This document shows, one piece after another, positions 1 to 8,548 of a stretch of 64,000 bases of DNA (position 1 is its first letter; each line of letters opens with the position of its first letter). The DNA comes from JBGPQJ01 sp963709295 (lineage in GTDB: Bacteria > Chloroflexota > Anaerolineae > Anaerolineales > Villigracilaceae): the NCBI GenBank assembly GCA_963709295.1, contig CAVPVW010000004.1, positions 248,001-312,000 on the forward strand, given 5' to 3'. Below the pieces are notes generated by a model that was given only the letters and a program-made list of their open reading frames with translations, did no database searches and was not told the origin of the DNA. Position numbers and translations under genes: made by a program.

Positions 1-567
1 GGGGAGTTTATCCGTCGCGATAAGGTTCGCCGCGCCCGAAAGTTTCGCCAGTTGGACGATGAGCAGCCCGATCGGACCGCAGCCGAACACGCCGACGGTC
101 ATCCCCGGCTTCAGGTGGGCCAGGTCAACGGCATGGATCGCCACACCGAGCGGCTCGAGCATTACGCCATCTTCGTAGGACAACGAATCGGGCAGCGCGA
201 ACAGGCACTGCTCATCCCAGGCCAGGACATCGCGCAGAGCGCCGTCCACGGTCTCATGGCCGGCAAACCGGACATCCGGACAGAGATTGGGATTTCCGCC
301 CAGACACCACTCACACTTCCGGCAGGGAATGGCCGGGTCCACGGCCACGCGCCGACCGTCTTCCAGCTCTCCTGCGAACTCATGCCCCAGAACAAGAGGG
401 TGTTTCAAGCCCGCATCGCCTATCCCGCCTTCCGAGAACCAGTGCAGGTCCGAGCCGCAGATGCCGACCGCCTGGACACGGAGGAGCTTTTCCCCCGGTT
501 GAGCCGCAGGGACTGGCTCCTCGTGAAGCTGCACACTTCCGGGGGCATGGAGGCGAACGGTCTTCAT
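1..567 (-). CDS. Zinc-dependent medium-chain alcohol/polyol dehydrogenase, N-terminal part (cut by window edge)
   Basis: The first 189 residues are present in one open frame from the ATG at 567; the rest lies outside the window. The catalytic-zinc region is visible as CGSDLHW (Cys37) and GHEF (61-64). The structural zinc lobe has Cys82, 85, 88 and 96, and a Rossmann GCGPIG lies at about 162-167. This is the sorbitol/threonine dehydrogenase branch of the family, which oxidises a secondary alcohol of a polyol, sugar or amino acid with NAD(P). The exact substrate cannot be told. It starts 18 nt after the secreted-protein gene and so probably ends the CUT2 sugar-importer operon, where it would oxidise an imported sugar or polyol (inference). 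Confidence 0.85.
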   Translation of the reverse strand, partial: MKTVRLHAPGSVQLHEEPVPAAQPGEKLLRVQAVGICGSDLHWFSEGGIGDAGLKHPLVLGHEFAGELEDGRRVAVDPAIPCRKCEWCLGGNPNLCPDVRFAGHETVDGALRDVLAWDEQCLFALPDSLSYEDGVMLEPLGVAIHAVDLAHLKPGMTVGVFGCGPIGLLIVQLAKLSGAANLIATDKLP

Positions 568-585
568 GAGATATGTTCCTTAATT

Positions 586-1518
586 CTATTTATCGGCAAT
601 ATCTAGCACGTAATTTTTATAAGTTCGCGGCTTGTTTGACTCAACACTGAGCAAAATATAAAGGCCTTTTACATCCTGGGGAACAGCCACCTCGGTGGTC
701 CATTCCGTCCTGGCATTAGCTGGCGTGAGCGGGATGGGCGCCAAATCCAGGGTCTCGTAAAGGCCATAAAGAATGCCGTCCGAGCCAATGACCGGCGGAA
801 TACCGATGTGGGTCTTCAAAGGGAACTTGGTCGGGTTGAAATTCTCCCACGTGAACTGGAAGCCGGTGTCCGTGCGTTGGGCATCCAGAAAAGTCACCAC
901 GTTTTCGCTCAGTCCGGTAATACTGCCTCCCGCGTCTTGGATCAATCCTTCGATCGGTGTGGCGACAGGATAGGACAAGTCCGTGACCACCTCATCGAGG
1001 TAGAGTTCCAGGGTCCCTTCGGATTCATTCGCCTCCGGATCATAATCATCCAGAATGCCGCTAAAACTCAGGTAGTCGATGGCCAGTTTGGATCCGGCAG
1101 CGGCAGTTGCGTCCTTGCATTCCACAAAGAGCGGCTGGATGACCAACTCGCCATTCTCGCCAGATGTATAGCCGCGCATCTGAAAACCGGGCGCCAGGCG
1201 ATGCCCGCCGGTTCCAACAAACACTACCTCACAGGGTATGGTTTTCCCATCGCTGGTTGTGAGCATGGCAGGCTTACCTTCCACGGCATGCATCGTGCTC
1301 CAATCGCCCATATCGTTTTGTATCGCAAGGTCAATATGCAAACCACCTTCTTCCGTTTCTGTCACCCCCGTCACCACGGCATTCCATAATCTGGGACCTG
1401 TATCCTGCCCTATCCCACCCGATAAATCGATATCCTCCGGCAGGACAATATAAACACAGGCTGAAGATACAAGGATATAGGACAGGAGTAAAAGGAAAAG
1501 TTTAGTTTTGACTTTCAT
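586..1518 (-). CDS. Secreted or lipid-anchored protein of unknown function, 310 aa
   Basis: I do not recognise a family. The protein starts with a basic tip and a hydrophobic segment (residues about 6-20) ending in SSAC. This could be a poor lipobox (Ser instead of Leu at -3) or an ordinary signal peptide. The rest is acidic, rich in beta-type sequence, with few cysteines, and resembles an extracellular Ig-like or ligand-holding domain. AAGGAGAACT lies just before the ATG, which supports the start. It follows the fused permease at a distance of about 100 nt and precedes the dehydrogenase by 18 nt, so it is probably co-transcribed with the sugar importer. Its role may be an accessory surface factor; this is a guess from context only. 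Confidence 0.7.
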   Translation of the reverse strand: MKVKTKLFLLLLSYILVSSACVYIVLPEDIDLSGGIGQDTGPRLWNAVVTGVTETEEGGLHIDLAIQNDMGDWSTMHAVEGKPAMLTTSDGKTIPCEVVFVGTGGHRLAPGFQMRGYTSGENGELVIQPLFVECKDATAAAGSKLAIDYLSFSGILDDYDPEANESEGTLELYLDEVVTDLSYPVATPIEGLIQDAGGSITGLSENVVTFLDAQRTDTGFQFTWENFNPTKFPLKTHIGIPPVIGSDGILYGLYETLDLAPIPLTPANARTEWTTEVAVPQDVKGLYILLSVESNKPRTYKNYVLDIADK

Positions 1519-1616
1519 TATTAGTTCTCCTTGCCGTACTCGTACCGGATGGGCCTACTTCGTTTCCATTAACCAGACCAAGTACTATGCTCTTTCGTGC
1601 CATTGATCTGTCATGG

Positions 1617-3218
1617 TTATGGTGCCGAGGAAAAAACAGGGAGCAACGGCCGGATCTCAGCCAGGGCAAACGCATAACCAGGCGGCATGGCCGTGGTACC
1701 ATCCACTCCCGTGGCAGCCTTATCCTGACCATTATAGGAAATATCGATGAAGTGGGCAAAGCACTGCCGGCACGGATTGAGATAGGTGCTGTAGATTTCA
1801 TCCGTAAACCATTTGTGGTCAACACTGATGACCGTGAGCAATCGTTCCACATCTTCCACGGGCACTTGTTTTTCAAGGCTGCTCGCGCCATTGGTTCCGG
1901 TAACCCGCCCATCGGGATAGATCGCAAACAGCTCATCCACGCATTGCGGACCTGCTGTGCGGTGATAAACGATCACCGCGCCATCCTGTATCAGACTTTC
2001 CGCTTCATCTTCACGGAACGGCTTTACATCGCACTGTGTATTTACAGGTGTTTCGGTGGAAGCGGTCGTTCCAAATTGCGAGTACGAGAATATCCCAACT
2101 AACACAAGGAATGCAGCGACGCTTAACCCGATGCCGAGTCGTTGTCGCTTGAGGCGGGCAGCTTGAAACTCCGGTGAAGCCTGGGAATGATGACCACTGC
2201 TCTTTCGATTGGCCAGAATGGTCTGCACACCGATGAAGATCAAGGTCAGTACACCGATGACGATTCTTGACCACCACGAACTGAGCGAACCGATAAACTG
2301 GATCAACACCTGCGTCACACCCAGGACCATGACCCCGAACAGTGTGCCAAAGACATATCCCGACCCACCGGTCAACATGGTTCCGCCCATCACGACGGAA
2401 GCGATGACCTCCAGTTCAAAGCCTGTTGCATACAGGCCGTGTCCGGAGAAGACGAACAGACTATATGCAAGGCCGGCCATTGCCGAGCAAAATCCGTTGA
2501 AGGTGTAGACCAGCATTTTCGTTCGGTTCACCGGCAGACCCATTAAGGTGGCGGATTGTTCATTCCGTCCTTCGTTACCGCCGATGGCATAAATGGTCCG
2601 GCCGAAACGTGTGTAATGGGCAATGAAGATGGACACTGCGAGCAGAATGAATCCCACCACCACTGGAATGGAGATATACGGCGGCTGCGTCCCCTGCTGC
2701 ACCGACAATTCCATCAACCCCGGAATCAGGAGCTTGGTTCCCCCTAGAATTTGAAAAATAGGGTTATCGATATTGACCGCATTGTCGCTGATGAAGAAAC
2801 ACATCCCGCGGGCGAACCACATGCCCGCCAGGGTTGCTATAAATGGCTGGACCTTGAGATAGGTGATGAAGCCGCCCATGATCGCGCCCAGGGCCATCCC
2901 CATGGCCAGCATGAGAAGGATGACCCCCCAAGGATTCCAGCCTTCCCGCAACAAGACCGCTGTAGACACTGTCGTTAAGGCAACGACGCCGCTTACCGAA
3001 AGGTCGATGCCCCCGGTGATGATAACGAATGTCATCCCAATAGCGCTTATCAGGAGATAGGAATTGTTTCGAAACAGGTTGAAGAAAACCTGTGGATTCC
3101 GCATGCCGACGAAAAAATAAGCCCCAATCGCATAGGCCGCCAAGGCAAGAAAGGCTGTTGACCACAAAGGGATGAATTTGCGATTATTTGAAAGAAAATT
3201 GTTGAATGCTTTCTTCAT
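1617..3218 (-). CDS. yjfF: CUT2 sugar ABC transporter permease (YjfF type) with an extra C-terminal extracytoplasmic domain
   Basis: Residues 1 to about 345 are a ribose/galactofuranose-type permease with many membrane segments and the family motif TGGIDLSV (68-75). Members of this family normally end near residue 330-345. Here the frame continues without a break: a basic linker, one further hydrophobic segment (about 362-380), then about 140 residues with several cysteines (including NPCRQC). The topology suggests this extra domain sits outside the membrane. It resembles small domains of the form 'IVYHR...DELFAIYPDGRV' that I associate with secreted Chloroflexota proteins, but I cannot name it. 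The gene lies 2 nt after the sister permease and is the fourth gene of the transporter operon. Confidence 0.85.
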   Translation of the reverse strand: MKKAFNNFLSNNRKFIPLWSTAFLALAAYAIGAYFFVGMRNPQVFFNLFRNNSYLLISAIGMTFVIITGGIDLSVSGVVALTTVSTAVLLREGWNPWGVILLMLAMGMALGAIMGGFITYLKVQPFIATLAGMWFARGMCFFISDNAVNIDNPIFQILGGTKLLIPGLMELSVQQGTQPPYISIPVVVGFILLAVSIFIAHYTRFGRTIYAIGGNEGRNEQSATLMGLPVNRTKMLVYTFNGFCSAMAGLAYSLFVFSGHGLYATGFELEVIASVVMGGTMLTGGSGYVFGTLFGVMVLGVTQVLIQFIGSLSSWWSRIVIGVLTLIFIGVQTILANRKSSGHHSQASPEFQAARLKRQRLGIGLSVAAFLVLVGIFSYSQFGTTASTETPVNTQCDVKPFREDEAESLIQDGAVIVYHRTAGPQCVDELFAIYPDGRVTGTNGASSLEKQVPVEDVERLLTVISVDHKWFTDEIYSTYLNPCRQCFAHFIDISYNGQDKAATGVDGTTAMPPGYAFALAEIRPLLPVFSSAP

Positions 3219-3220
3219 GG

Positions 3221-4285
3221 CTACACCCCTTTATTCGGATTGCCGATCCACTGGACAAATCCTCTGACCTGTCTCGAATATAAGAGGATGACCAATACCA
3301 CTACCACGGCTTTGATCGCCTGAAGCGCAAACGCTGGAACACCAATCGCATACATGGATTGAGTAATGGCCTGCATCACCAGGGCGCCGACCATGCTGGC
3401 CAGCAACGAGAAGCGTCCACCTGCCATGGCGGTCCCGCCGATAACCACGGCGAGAATGGCATCCAGTTCAGTCGTGAGACCGATGTTATTGGCGTCCGAG
3501 GTCTTGATATTGGAACAGGCCACCAGCCCTGCAATCCCTGCGCAAAATCCACAAAACGTGTAGACCATGAACTTGATCTTCTTTTCACCAATACCGCTGA
3601 AGAAGCTGGATTTGAAATTAATCCCCACTGATTCGATGAACATCCCGATGGCAGTTTTGCGAGTCATGACCCATGTAAAAATGAAGACCAGGGCCACGAT
3701 ATACAACGAAAATGGCAGGACGACCCATCCCTGCCCTAAAAACGTGAAAGGTCTATATGTGATTTGAACCCTTAGACCATTGGTGATGAGCTGTGCAATT
3801 CCTCGACCTGCGATCATCAAGATCAGGGTCGCAACCATCGGCTGAATTCTTACGTAAGCGACCAGCAATCCATTCCACATACCGCATACGATGGCAACCA
3901 CCAGCGACAGGAGGATTACCAGCCAGAGTGGCTGGAAGGTGTAGTTGGGGTCGGTGACGAAAAACACCTCGTTCCTCAGGGCAGAAGGATTCATCAATAT
4001 GCCCGCAACCGAAGCGGCAATGGCCATGACGGCTCCGACCGAGAGGTCTACGCCTCCGGTAGCAATGACCAGGGTCATGCCAATTGCCAGAAGCATGACG
4101 GTGGAACCATTTCGGAAGATGTCGACCAGGCTCCCATGCAGATTGCCGTCCCGGTTTTCGATCGTAAAAAAACCCGGGATGAAGAAAAAGTCAAAAAGTA
4201 GAATCATCAGCAAGGCGACGATTGGGAAAAACAGACGGCTTTCTGTGATGTTCTTCCATTTGAAGGATTTGAATGGACTTTTCAT
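3221..4285 (-). CDS. ytfT: CUT2 sugar ABC transporter permease (YtfT type)
   Basis: A 354-residue integral membrane protein of the BPD_transp_2 family with the conserved TGGVDLSVGAVMA loop. It forms the membrane channel together with the YjfF-type permease; two different permeases served by one tandem ATPase is the hallmark of the YtfQRT/YjfF galactofuranose-type importer. The ATG overlaps the stop of the ATPase gene by 4 nt (ATGA), indicating coupled translation. The frame is intact. Specificity for galactofuranose is known for the E. coli system and is not shown by this sequence. Confidence 0.9.
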   Translation of the reverse strand: MKSPFKSFKWKNITESRLFFPIVALLMILLFDFFFIPGFFTIENRDGNLHGSLVDIFRNGSTVMLLAIGMTLVIATGGVDLSVGAVMAIAASVAGILMNPSALRNEVFFVTDPNYTFQPLWLVILLSLVVAIVCGMWNGLLVAYVRIQPMVATLILMIAGRGIAQLITNGLRVQITYRPFTFLGQGWVVLPFSLYIVALVFIFTWVMTRKTAIGMFIESVGINFKSSFFSGIGEKKIKFMVYTFCGFCAGIAGLVACSNIKTSDANNIGLTTELDAILAVVIGGTAMAGGRFSLLASMVGALVMQAITQSMYAIGVPAFALQAIKAVVVVLVILLYSRQVRGFVQWIGNPNKGV

Positions 4286-5805
4286 GATTCGCTCCCTGCA
4301 ATGGCATGGATGATCGTTTTCTCATCCACCTCGCCGGAAAATTCGGCAACTTTCTCCCGCTCGCGCAGTACCACGACCCGATGGCTTGTCCGCAATACTT
4401 CTTCCAGTTCAGAGGAGATGAACAAACACGCTTTGCCTTCCTCTGCAAGCGAGAGCACCAGCTTCTGGATCTCAGCCTTGGTACCGACGTCGATGCCTCG
4501 GGTGGGCTCATCTAGGATGAGCACCATGGGATTGGTCGCCAGCCACCTTGCCAGGATGACCTTCTGCTGGTTGCCGCCGCTTAAATTCTTAACCAATTGA
4601 TCAGCAGTCGGAGTAGCAATATTCAACAGTTCAATATATTTATCGGCGATTTCTTTCTGCTGCTGCAGGCTGAGGAATTTAAACCATCCCTGGTTGGCCT
4701 GCAAGGCTAAAATGATGTTCTCCCTTACCGTCAGGTCGTCGACGATCCCTTCACCTTTTCGATCTTCCGGGCAGAGACCGACCCCCCGTTTGATCGATCC
4801 CAACGGAGAGTAATCCTGGACCACAACGCCTTTCATGCTCATCGAGCCCGAATTCGCTTTTTCAACGCCGAACAGGATTCTTGCAGTTTCTGTGCGCCCC
4901 GAACCCAGAAGGCCTGCCAATCCCACGACTTCACCTGAATGCAAATCCAGATCAAAAGGCTTAATGGATCCGGTCAACCCAAATTCCCTGGCCTGCAGTA
5001 TTGCTTCCCGCTTGATATGTTTACCGCTTTCCAATTTAATTTTTGACATCTCGTCAAATTCGGCCAGGCTTCGGCCGATCATTTTCGAAATCAGTTCGAC
5101 ACGCGACATGGACGCCGTGTCATAAGTCCCAACCAGTTTTCCATTCCTCAGGACGGTAATCCTGTCGGATATTTCATAGACCTGTCCAATGAAATGCGTG
5201 ATAAAGACAATGCCCACGCCTTCGCTTTTAAGCTTGCGCATTACAGCAAAGAGTTGCTGGGTTTCATTGATGTCAAGGCTGGATGTAGGCTCATCCAGGA
5301 TAAGAATTTTTGCAGTTGAAATATAAAGCGCGCGCGCAATGGCCACCATCTGTTGAATAGCTACCGTGTAAGAACCCAGCGGTTTGTCGACATCGATATC
5401 CACCCCCAACAGGCGTTGAAGAGTCTCATTGGCCAACGCATTCATCTTTTTCCAATCGATACGGCCCAGTTTGTAGGGTTCATGCCCCAGCAGGATGTTT
5501 TCCGCGACCGTCAAATTGGGACAAAGATTGATTTCCTGATAGACCGTGCTGATGCCCAGCGTTTGAGCGTGTTGCGGAGATTTGGCGTGGATTTCCTTCC
5601 CCTCGAGCAGAATTCTGCCGGCATCCGATTTGTCCACCCCGGTCAGTACTTTCATCAAGGTGGATTTTCCGGCGCCATTCTCCCCCACCAAGCAGAGAAT
5701 TTCTCCCCGATTCAACGTCAGGCTCACATCATCCAGCGCCTGAACGCCCGGGAAGGTCTTACTGATCCCGTCCATTACAAGTAAAGATTGACCCGCATCA
5801 GACAT
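4282..5805 (-). CDS. ytfR: CUT2 sugar ABC transporter tandem ATPase (YtfR/RbsA/MglA type)
   Basis: A 507-residue protein with two fused ABC domains that powers sugar import at the inner face of the membrane. The first domain has Walker A GENGAGKST (about 42-50) and Walker B ILILDEPTSSLD. Its signature is degenerate (VAIQQM), as is usual in this family. The second domain has the typical broken Walker A (LLGSGRTE) with intact LSGGNQQKV and LILDEPTRGID. It starts about 130 nt downstream of the binding-protein gene, behind a strong hairpin, and overlaps the YtfT-type permease. Confidence 0.93.
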   Translation of the reverse strand: MSDAGQSLLVMDGISKTFPGVQALDDVSLTLNRGEILCLVGENGAGKSTLMKVLTGVDKSDAGRILLEGKEIHAKSPQHAQTLGISTVYQEINLCPNLTVAENILLGHEPYKLGRIDWKKMNALANETLQRLLGVDIDVDKPLGSYTVAIQQMVAIARALYISTAKILILDEPTSSLDINETQQLFAVMRKLKSEGVGIVFITHFIGQVYEISDRITVLRNGKLVGTYDTASMSRVELISKMIGRSLAEFDEMSKIKLESGKHIKREAILQAREFGLTGSIKPFDLDLHSGEVVGLAGLLGSGRTETARILFGVEKANSGSMSMKGVVVQDYSPLGSIKRGVGLCPEDRKGEGIVDDLTVRENIILALQANQGWFKFLSLQQQKEIADKYIELLNIATPTADQLVKNLSGGNQQKVILARWLATNPMVLILDEPTRGIDVGTKAEIQKLVLSLAEEGKACLFISSELEEVLRTSHRVVVLREREKVAEFSGEVDEKTIIHAIAGSES

Positions 5806-5840
5806 GTCTGCCTGCCTTCTACAAATTCGCTTTTTGAAAG

Positions 5841-5873
5841 ATTGGGAAGCGATGGTATTCTTCGCTTCCCAAT
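5841..5873 (-). terminator. Intercistronic hairpin between the binding-protein and ATPase genes
   Basis: A perfect 12-bp inverted repeat (ATTGGGAAGCGA / TCGCTTCCCAAT) with a 9-nt loop. On the coding (minus) strand it is followed by CTTTCAAAAAG, which lacks a true U-run. It probably acts as a partial terminator or 3'-end protector that leaves the binding protein mRNA more abundant than the ATPase and permease mRNA, a common arrangement in ABC importers. The effect is inferred from structure and position. Confidence 0.65.
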
Positions 5874-5934
5874 CGACTAGATCGCATGCCTCTGGTCTAC
5901 CATTTTCGATAGGTCAGCAGATCAGGCTCAAGAC

Positions 5935-6915
5935 TTAGTACTTTCTGCCAGCGGCAATTTCTTTCAAATTCGGATCGTCTTTGGAGAAGACGCTCTCCTG
6001 GGAAGGAATCCACTTGGGCAGTGTCTCGCCATTAAGGACTGCAAGGGCGGCTTCGTAAACCTGCGGGGCAAGCAACGGATTGCATTCAACCGTTGTATTT
6101 AAAGTGCCGTCGAGCATGGCCTGGAAAGCGCCAGCGGTGGCGTCCACCGAGATGATCTTGACATCTTCAGCCGGCACGAGACCAGCCTCTTTGAGCGCTT
6201 CAATCGCGCCGAATGCCATTTCATCATTTTGGCCGAAAATACCCTGGACGTCCTTGCTTTCCTTCAACCAGGCCTCAGTTACTTCCTTGCCTTCCTTGAC
6301 GCTCCAGTTGGCAGTCTGGCTATTGGTGACGGTGATGCCGCACTTCTCCGCAGTTTCACGGAAACCGGTACCGCGGTCAATGGCAGGCGCAGAACCCACA
6401 TTGCCAACCAGCTCCCAGACGTTCTTGCTTGCACTGCCTTCCAGCAGTTTGCACATATCAGTACCGGCTTTGCGTCCTTCTTCCACAAAATCAGCACCGA
6501 TGAAGGTGGCATAATAGTCTTCAAGGCCATCGATGCGGCGATCTGAAAGGATGACGGGTTTGCCGGCAGCTTTCGCATCTTTCAATACCTGTTCCCAGCC
6601 GGTCGTCTCCAACGGTGACATGACGATCACGTCCACCTCAGGGTCCTGGATGAATTGCTGGAAACCAGCAACCTGCTTGGCAAGGTCATTTTGGGAATCA
6701 TAGAACTTGAGCGTGAGACCCAACTGCTCAGCAGTTTCCTTGAAGGAAGCGGTATTGGCAGCTCGCCAGCCGCCTTCTGAGCCAGTCTGCAAGAAGCCAA
6801 CGGTCATGTCTTCGTAGGTCCATACCTTTTGTTCCGGTTCTGCCGGAGCTGCCGGTGCACACGCTGCCAGCAGCATGGAGGTCAATACGACAAAAAAAAG
6901 AATTTTCTTAATCAT
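5935..6915 (-). CDS. ytfQ: Sugar-binding lipoprotein of the CUT2 importer (YtfQ type)
   Basis: A 326-residue periplasmic-binding-protein family 4 protein. The signal peptide ends in the lipobox LLAAC (Cys19), followed by a short Pro/Ala/Glu linker. The mature part carries VGFLQTGSEGGWR near its start, DVIVMSPLETTGW, a conserved RRID (ligand loop of galactofuranose/ribose binders) and QNDEMAFGAIEAL. I chose the ATG at 6915 because AGGAGAGA stands just upstream and the lipoprotein signal starts there; the open frame continues further upstream but without signal features. It is the first gene of the transporter operon and lies downstream of the LacI-type regulator. The ligand is probably a pyranose or furanose hexose/pentose, not further resolvable. 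Confidence 0.92.
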   Translation of the reverse strand: MIKKILFFVVLTSMLLAACAPAAPAEPEQKVWTYEDMTVGFLQTGSEGGWRAANTASFKETAEQLGLTLKFYDSQNDLAKQVAGFQQFIQDPEVDVIVMSPLETTGWEQVLKDAKAAGKPVILSDRRIDGLEDYYATFIGADFVEEGRKAGTDMCKLLEGSASKNVWELVGNVGSAPAIDRGTGFRETAEKCGITVTNSQTANWSVKEGKEVTEAWLKESKDVQGIFGQNDEMAFGAIEALKEAGLVPAEDVKIISVDATAGAFQAMLDGTLNTTVECNPLLAPQVYEAALAVLNGETLPKWIPSQESVFSKDDPNLKEIAAGRKY

Positions 6916-7028
6916 TATCTTCTCTCCTGTATGAGGGGTGGTCTTTTCTCCTTGCGGAGATTTGAGTACGATATAATATGGTCGGGCAGAAGGCTCCCCT
7001 TTAATGAAGGGTCGCTTTCTTGCTGGGA

Positions 7029-7064
7029 GTGCTTGCTCTGAGACGTCAATCGCTGAGCAAGCAC
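7029..7064. promoter_or_regulatory. Perfect 10-bp inverted repeat between lacI-type gene and binding-protein gene
   Basis: GTGCTTGCTC and GAGCAAGCAC flank a 16-nt loop. It lies about 45 nt past the regulator stop and about 115 nt before the binding-protein start. No U-run follows on the minus strand, whereas the plus strand continues TTCTTCTTTG. It may be a weak terminator for the regulator gene or a leader hairpin of the transporter mRNA. A -10-like TATTAT lies further downstream on the minus strand (about 6973-6978), so the transporter may have its own promoter after this hairpin. Confidence 0.45.
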
Positions 7065-7083
7065 TTCTTCTTTGATGTTCTAG

Positions 7084-7099
7084 GTTAATTCGATAATCA
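7084..7099. promoter_or_regulatory. Imperfect LacI-type operator candidate upstream of the sugar importer
   Basis: The stretch TTAATTCGATAATC resembles the perfect palindrome GTTATCGATAAC found in front of the regulator gene and shares the CGATAA half. It lies between the regulator stop and the binding-protein start, where an operator for the transporter would be expected. The match is only partial, so this is a weak call. Confidence 0.3.
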
Positions 7100-7108
7100 C
7101 CTCCTTGA

Positions 7109-8157
7109 TCACTGAATCTTCTCGCGTAAAGCGCTTTGCCGGACAATCAATGCGGGAGTGAGCATGATAGATTTTGGTTCGACAAGCCCCTGCTCCTGTC
7201 TTCCCGCTTCGATAATTTTTATCATCTCCTCCACGGCAATTTTCCCTACGCCGTATTGATCGATTTGGATTGTTGTCAGGGGGGGCAGAAATAAGCTGAT
7301 TCCGAAATATTGTCGAATCCAACGATTCCCAAATCTTCCGGAATCCGCAACTTTTTCTGGCAGGCCGCCTGGATGACGCTCAAGGCCATTTGGTCATTGG
7401 CAACGAAAATGGAATCCATTTCAGGATATTGTGCGAAAAGTTTCCCAATGGCTTGAGCGCCGCTCGAGGATGACCAGTTCCCCTCCACCCAATCTGAATC
7501 ACGGTACTTTATCCCGGCTTCCTTCAGCCCATCCTTCCAGGCTGCCATGCGCTGCCGGGCCTCCCACCAATCCAGGGGACCTGAGATATGCCCGATACGG
7601 CGGTACCCCTGTTCAAGCAGATGGGTCATCGCCAAGCGCCCGCCGAGATAATTGTTTGTTGAAACCACGGAGATATTTTCACGAGGTTCCATAGTGAGGA
7701 ATACCATCGGGAGACCCGTATCAGACAGCGGTTTATGAATCCAGGCCCGGTTTTCACCGACCTCTGGGACCGCCCAAATAATCCCATCCACATGACGTGA
7801 ATGAAATTCTTGAATAATTGGAACGGCGTTGTCCGCGTCATAACTTGCCAATTCCTTGAGCAGAAGGGAATATCCAAATTCCTCTGCCGCGCCAGTGATC
7901 CCGCTCAACGTGCGCGATGGGCCGATATGTTTCAAGCCAGCCGTGACCACTCCCAAGGTAAAGCTTCGCTGGTTGATCAGGCTGCGGGCTAGGGCGCTGG
8001 GTTGGTAACCCATTTGGGTAATTACATCCTGGACGCGCTTTCGCGTTTCAGGGGAGACATCCGGCCTTTCATTGATAACGCGCGAAACGGTCTGCGTGGA
8101 AACCCCCGCCGAAGAAGCCACTTGCTTAATGGTTGCCCTGCTGACCTTGGTTTGCAT
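7109..8157 (-). CDS. LacI-family transcriptional regulator (one frameshift near 7279-7285)
   Basis: The helix-turn-helix starts at once (VASSAGVSTQTVSRV, ending VINERPDVS) and is followed by the hinge residues YQPSALARSL and a sugar-binding domain with VGFDN. I chose the ATG at 8157 because the HTH begins 8 residues later; the frame is open further upstream but carries no domain. The frame breaks in a run of seven C (minus strand). One more C restores CPPLTTIQID and a normal LacI end at ALREKIQ, giving 349 residues, so this is very probably a homopolymer read error. The protein should repress the adjacent sugar importer and probably itself; the inducer is unknown. Confidence 0.9.
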
Positions 8158-8170
8158 CGTTATCGTTCCC

Positions 8171-8182
8171 GTTATCGATAAC
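8171..8182. promoter_or_regulatory. Palindromic operator candidate in front of the LacI-family gene
   Basis: GTTATCGATAAC is a perfect 12-bp palindrome with a central CG, as in many LacI-family operators. It sits 13 nt upstream of the regulator start codon, with a further half-like copy (CGTTATCG) between it and the gene. A TATATT/TATTAT-like -10 on the minus strand near 8270-8280 could be the promoter. The position fits negative autoregulation (inference). Confidence 0.5.
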
Positions 8183-8466
8183 ATATTAGCACAGAAAAAT
8201 ACAGAAGTCAATACGTTCCCCCAAATAGCGGAGAAAAAATCACCCTCTTTGTCGGATAAATAAGATGAACTATATAATATATCGTGGGGAAGAAAAAACG
8301 GAAGGTTGGTCCTGCCATATAGCTTCATCTTCGACAAAAAACACTTTATAGAGCATTTCTGATTACCATATCCTAAAGTCATTTCACATCAATTCACTTT
8401 CACTCTGATCATCCCGGAATCGAAAGAGCAACGTGGGATCGATTCGCGGTCGTCAACTCTCAGTCG

Positions 8467-8508
8467 AAAACCTCGGCTCCACACTGGATTTCCAGGGTGA
8501 AGCCGAGG
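8467..8508 (-). terminator. Intrinsic terminator after the threonine aldolase gene
   Basis: CCTCGGCT and AGCCGAGG form the outer stem and CTGGA/TCCAG the inner stem of one long hairpin. On the minus strand TTTT follows immediately. It lies about 40 nt past the aldolase stop codon and would end the GH3-xylA'-aldolase transcript. Confidence 0.75.
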
Positions 8509-8548
8509 GACGAATCGGAACATCGGGTAGATTAACTTGGAATTGGCA

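Noticed and set aside
7279..7285. Programmed frameshift in the C-run of the LacI-family gene
   Set aside because: No slippery heptamer with a downstream structure is evident, and similar one-base breaks at homopolymers occur throughout the window.
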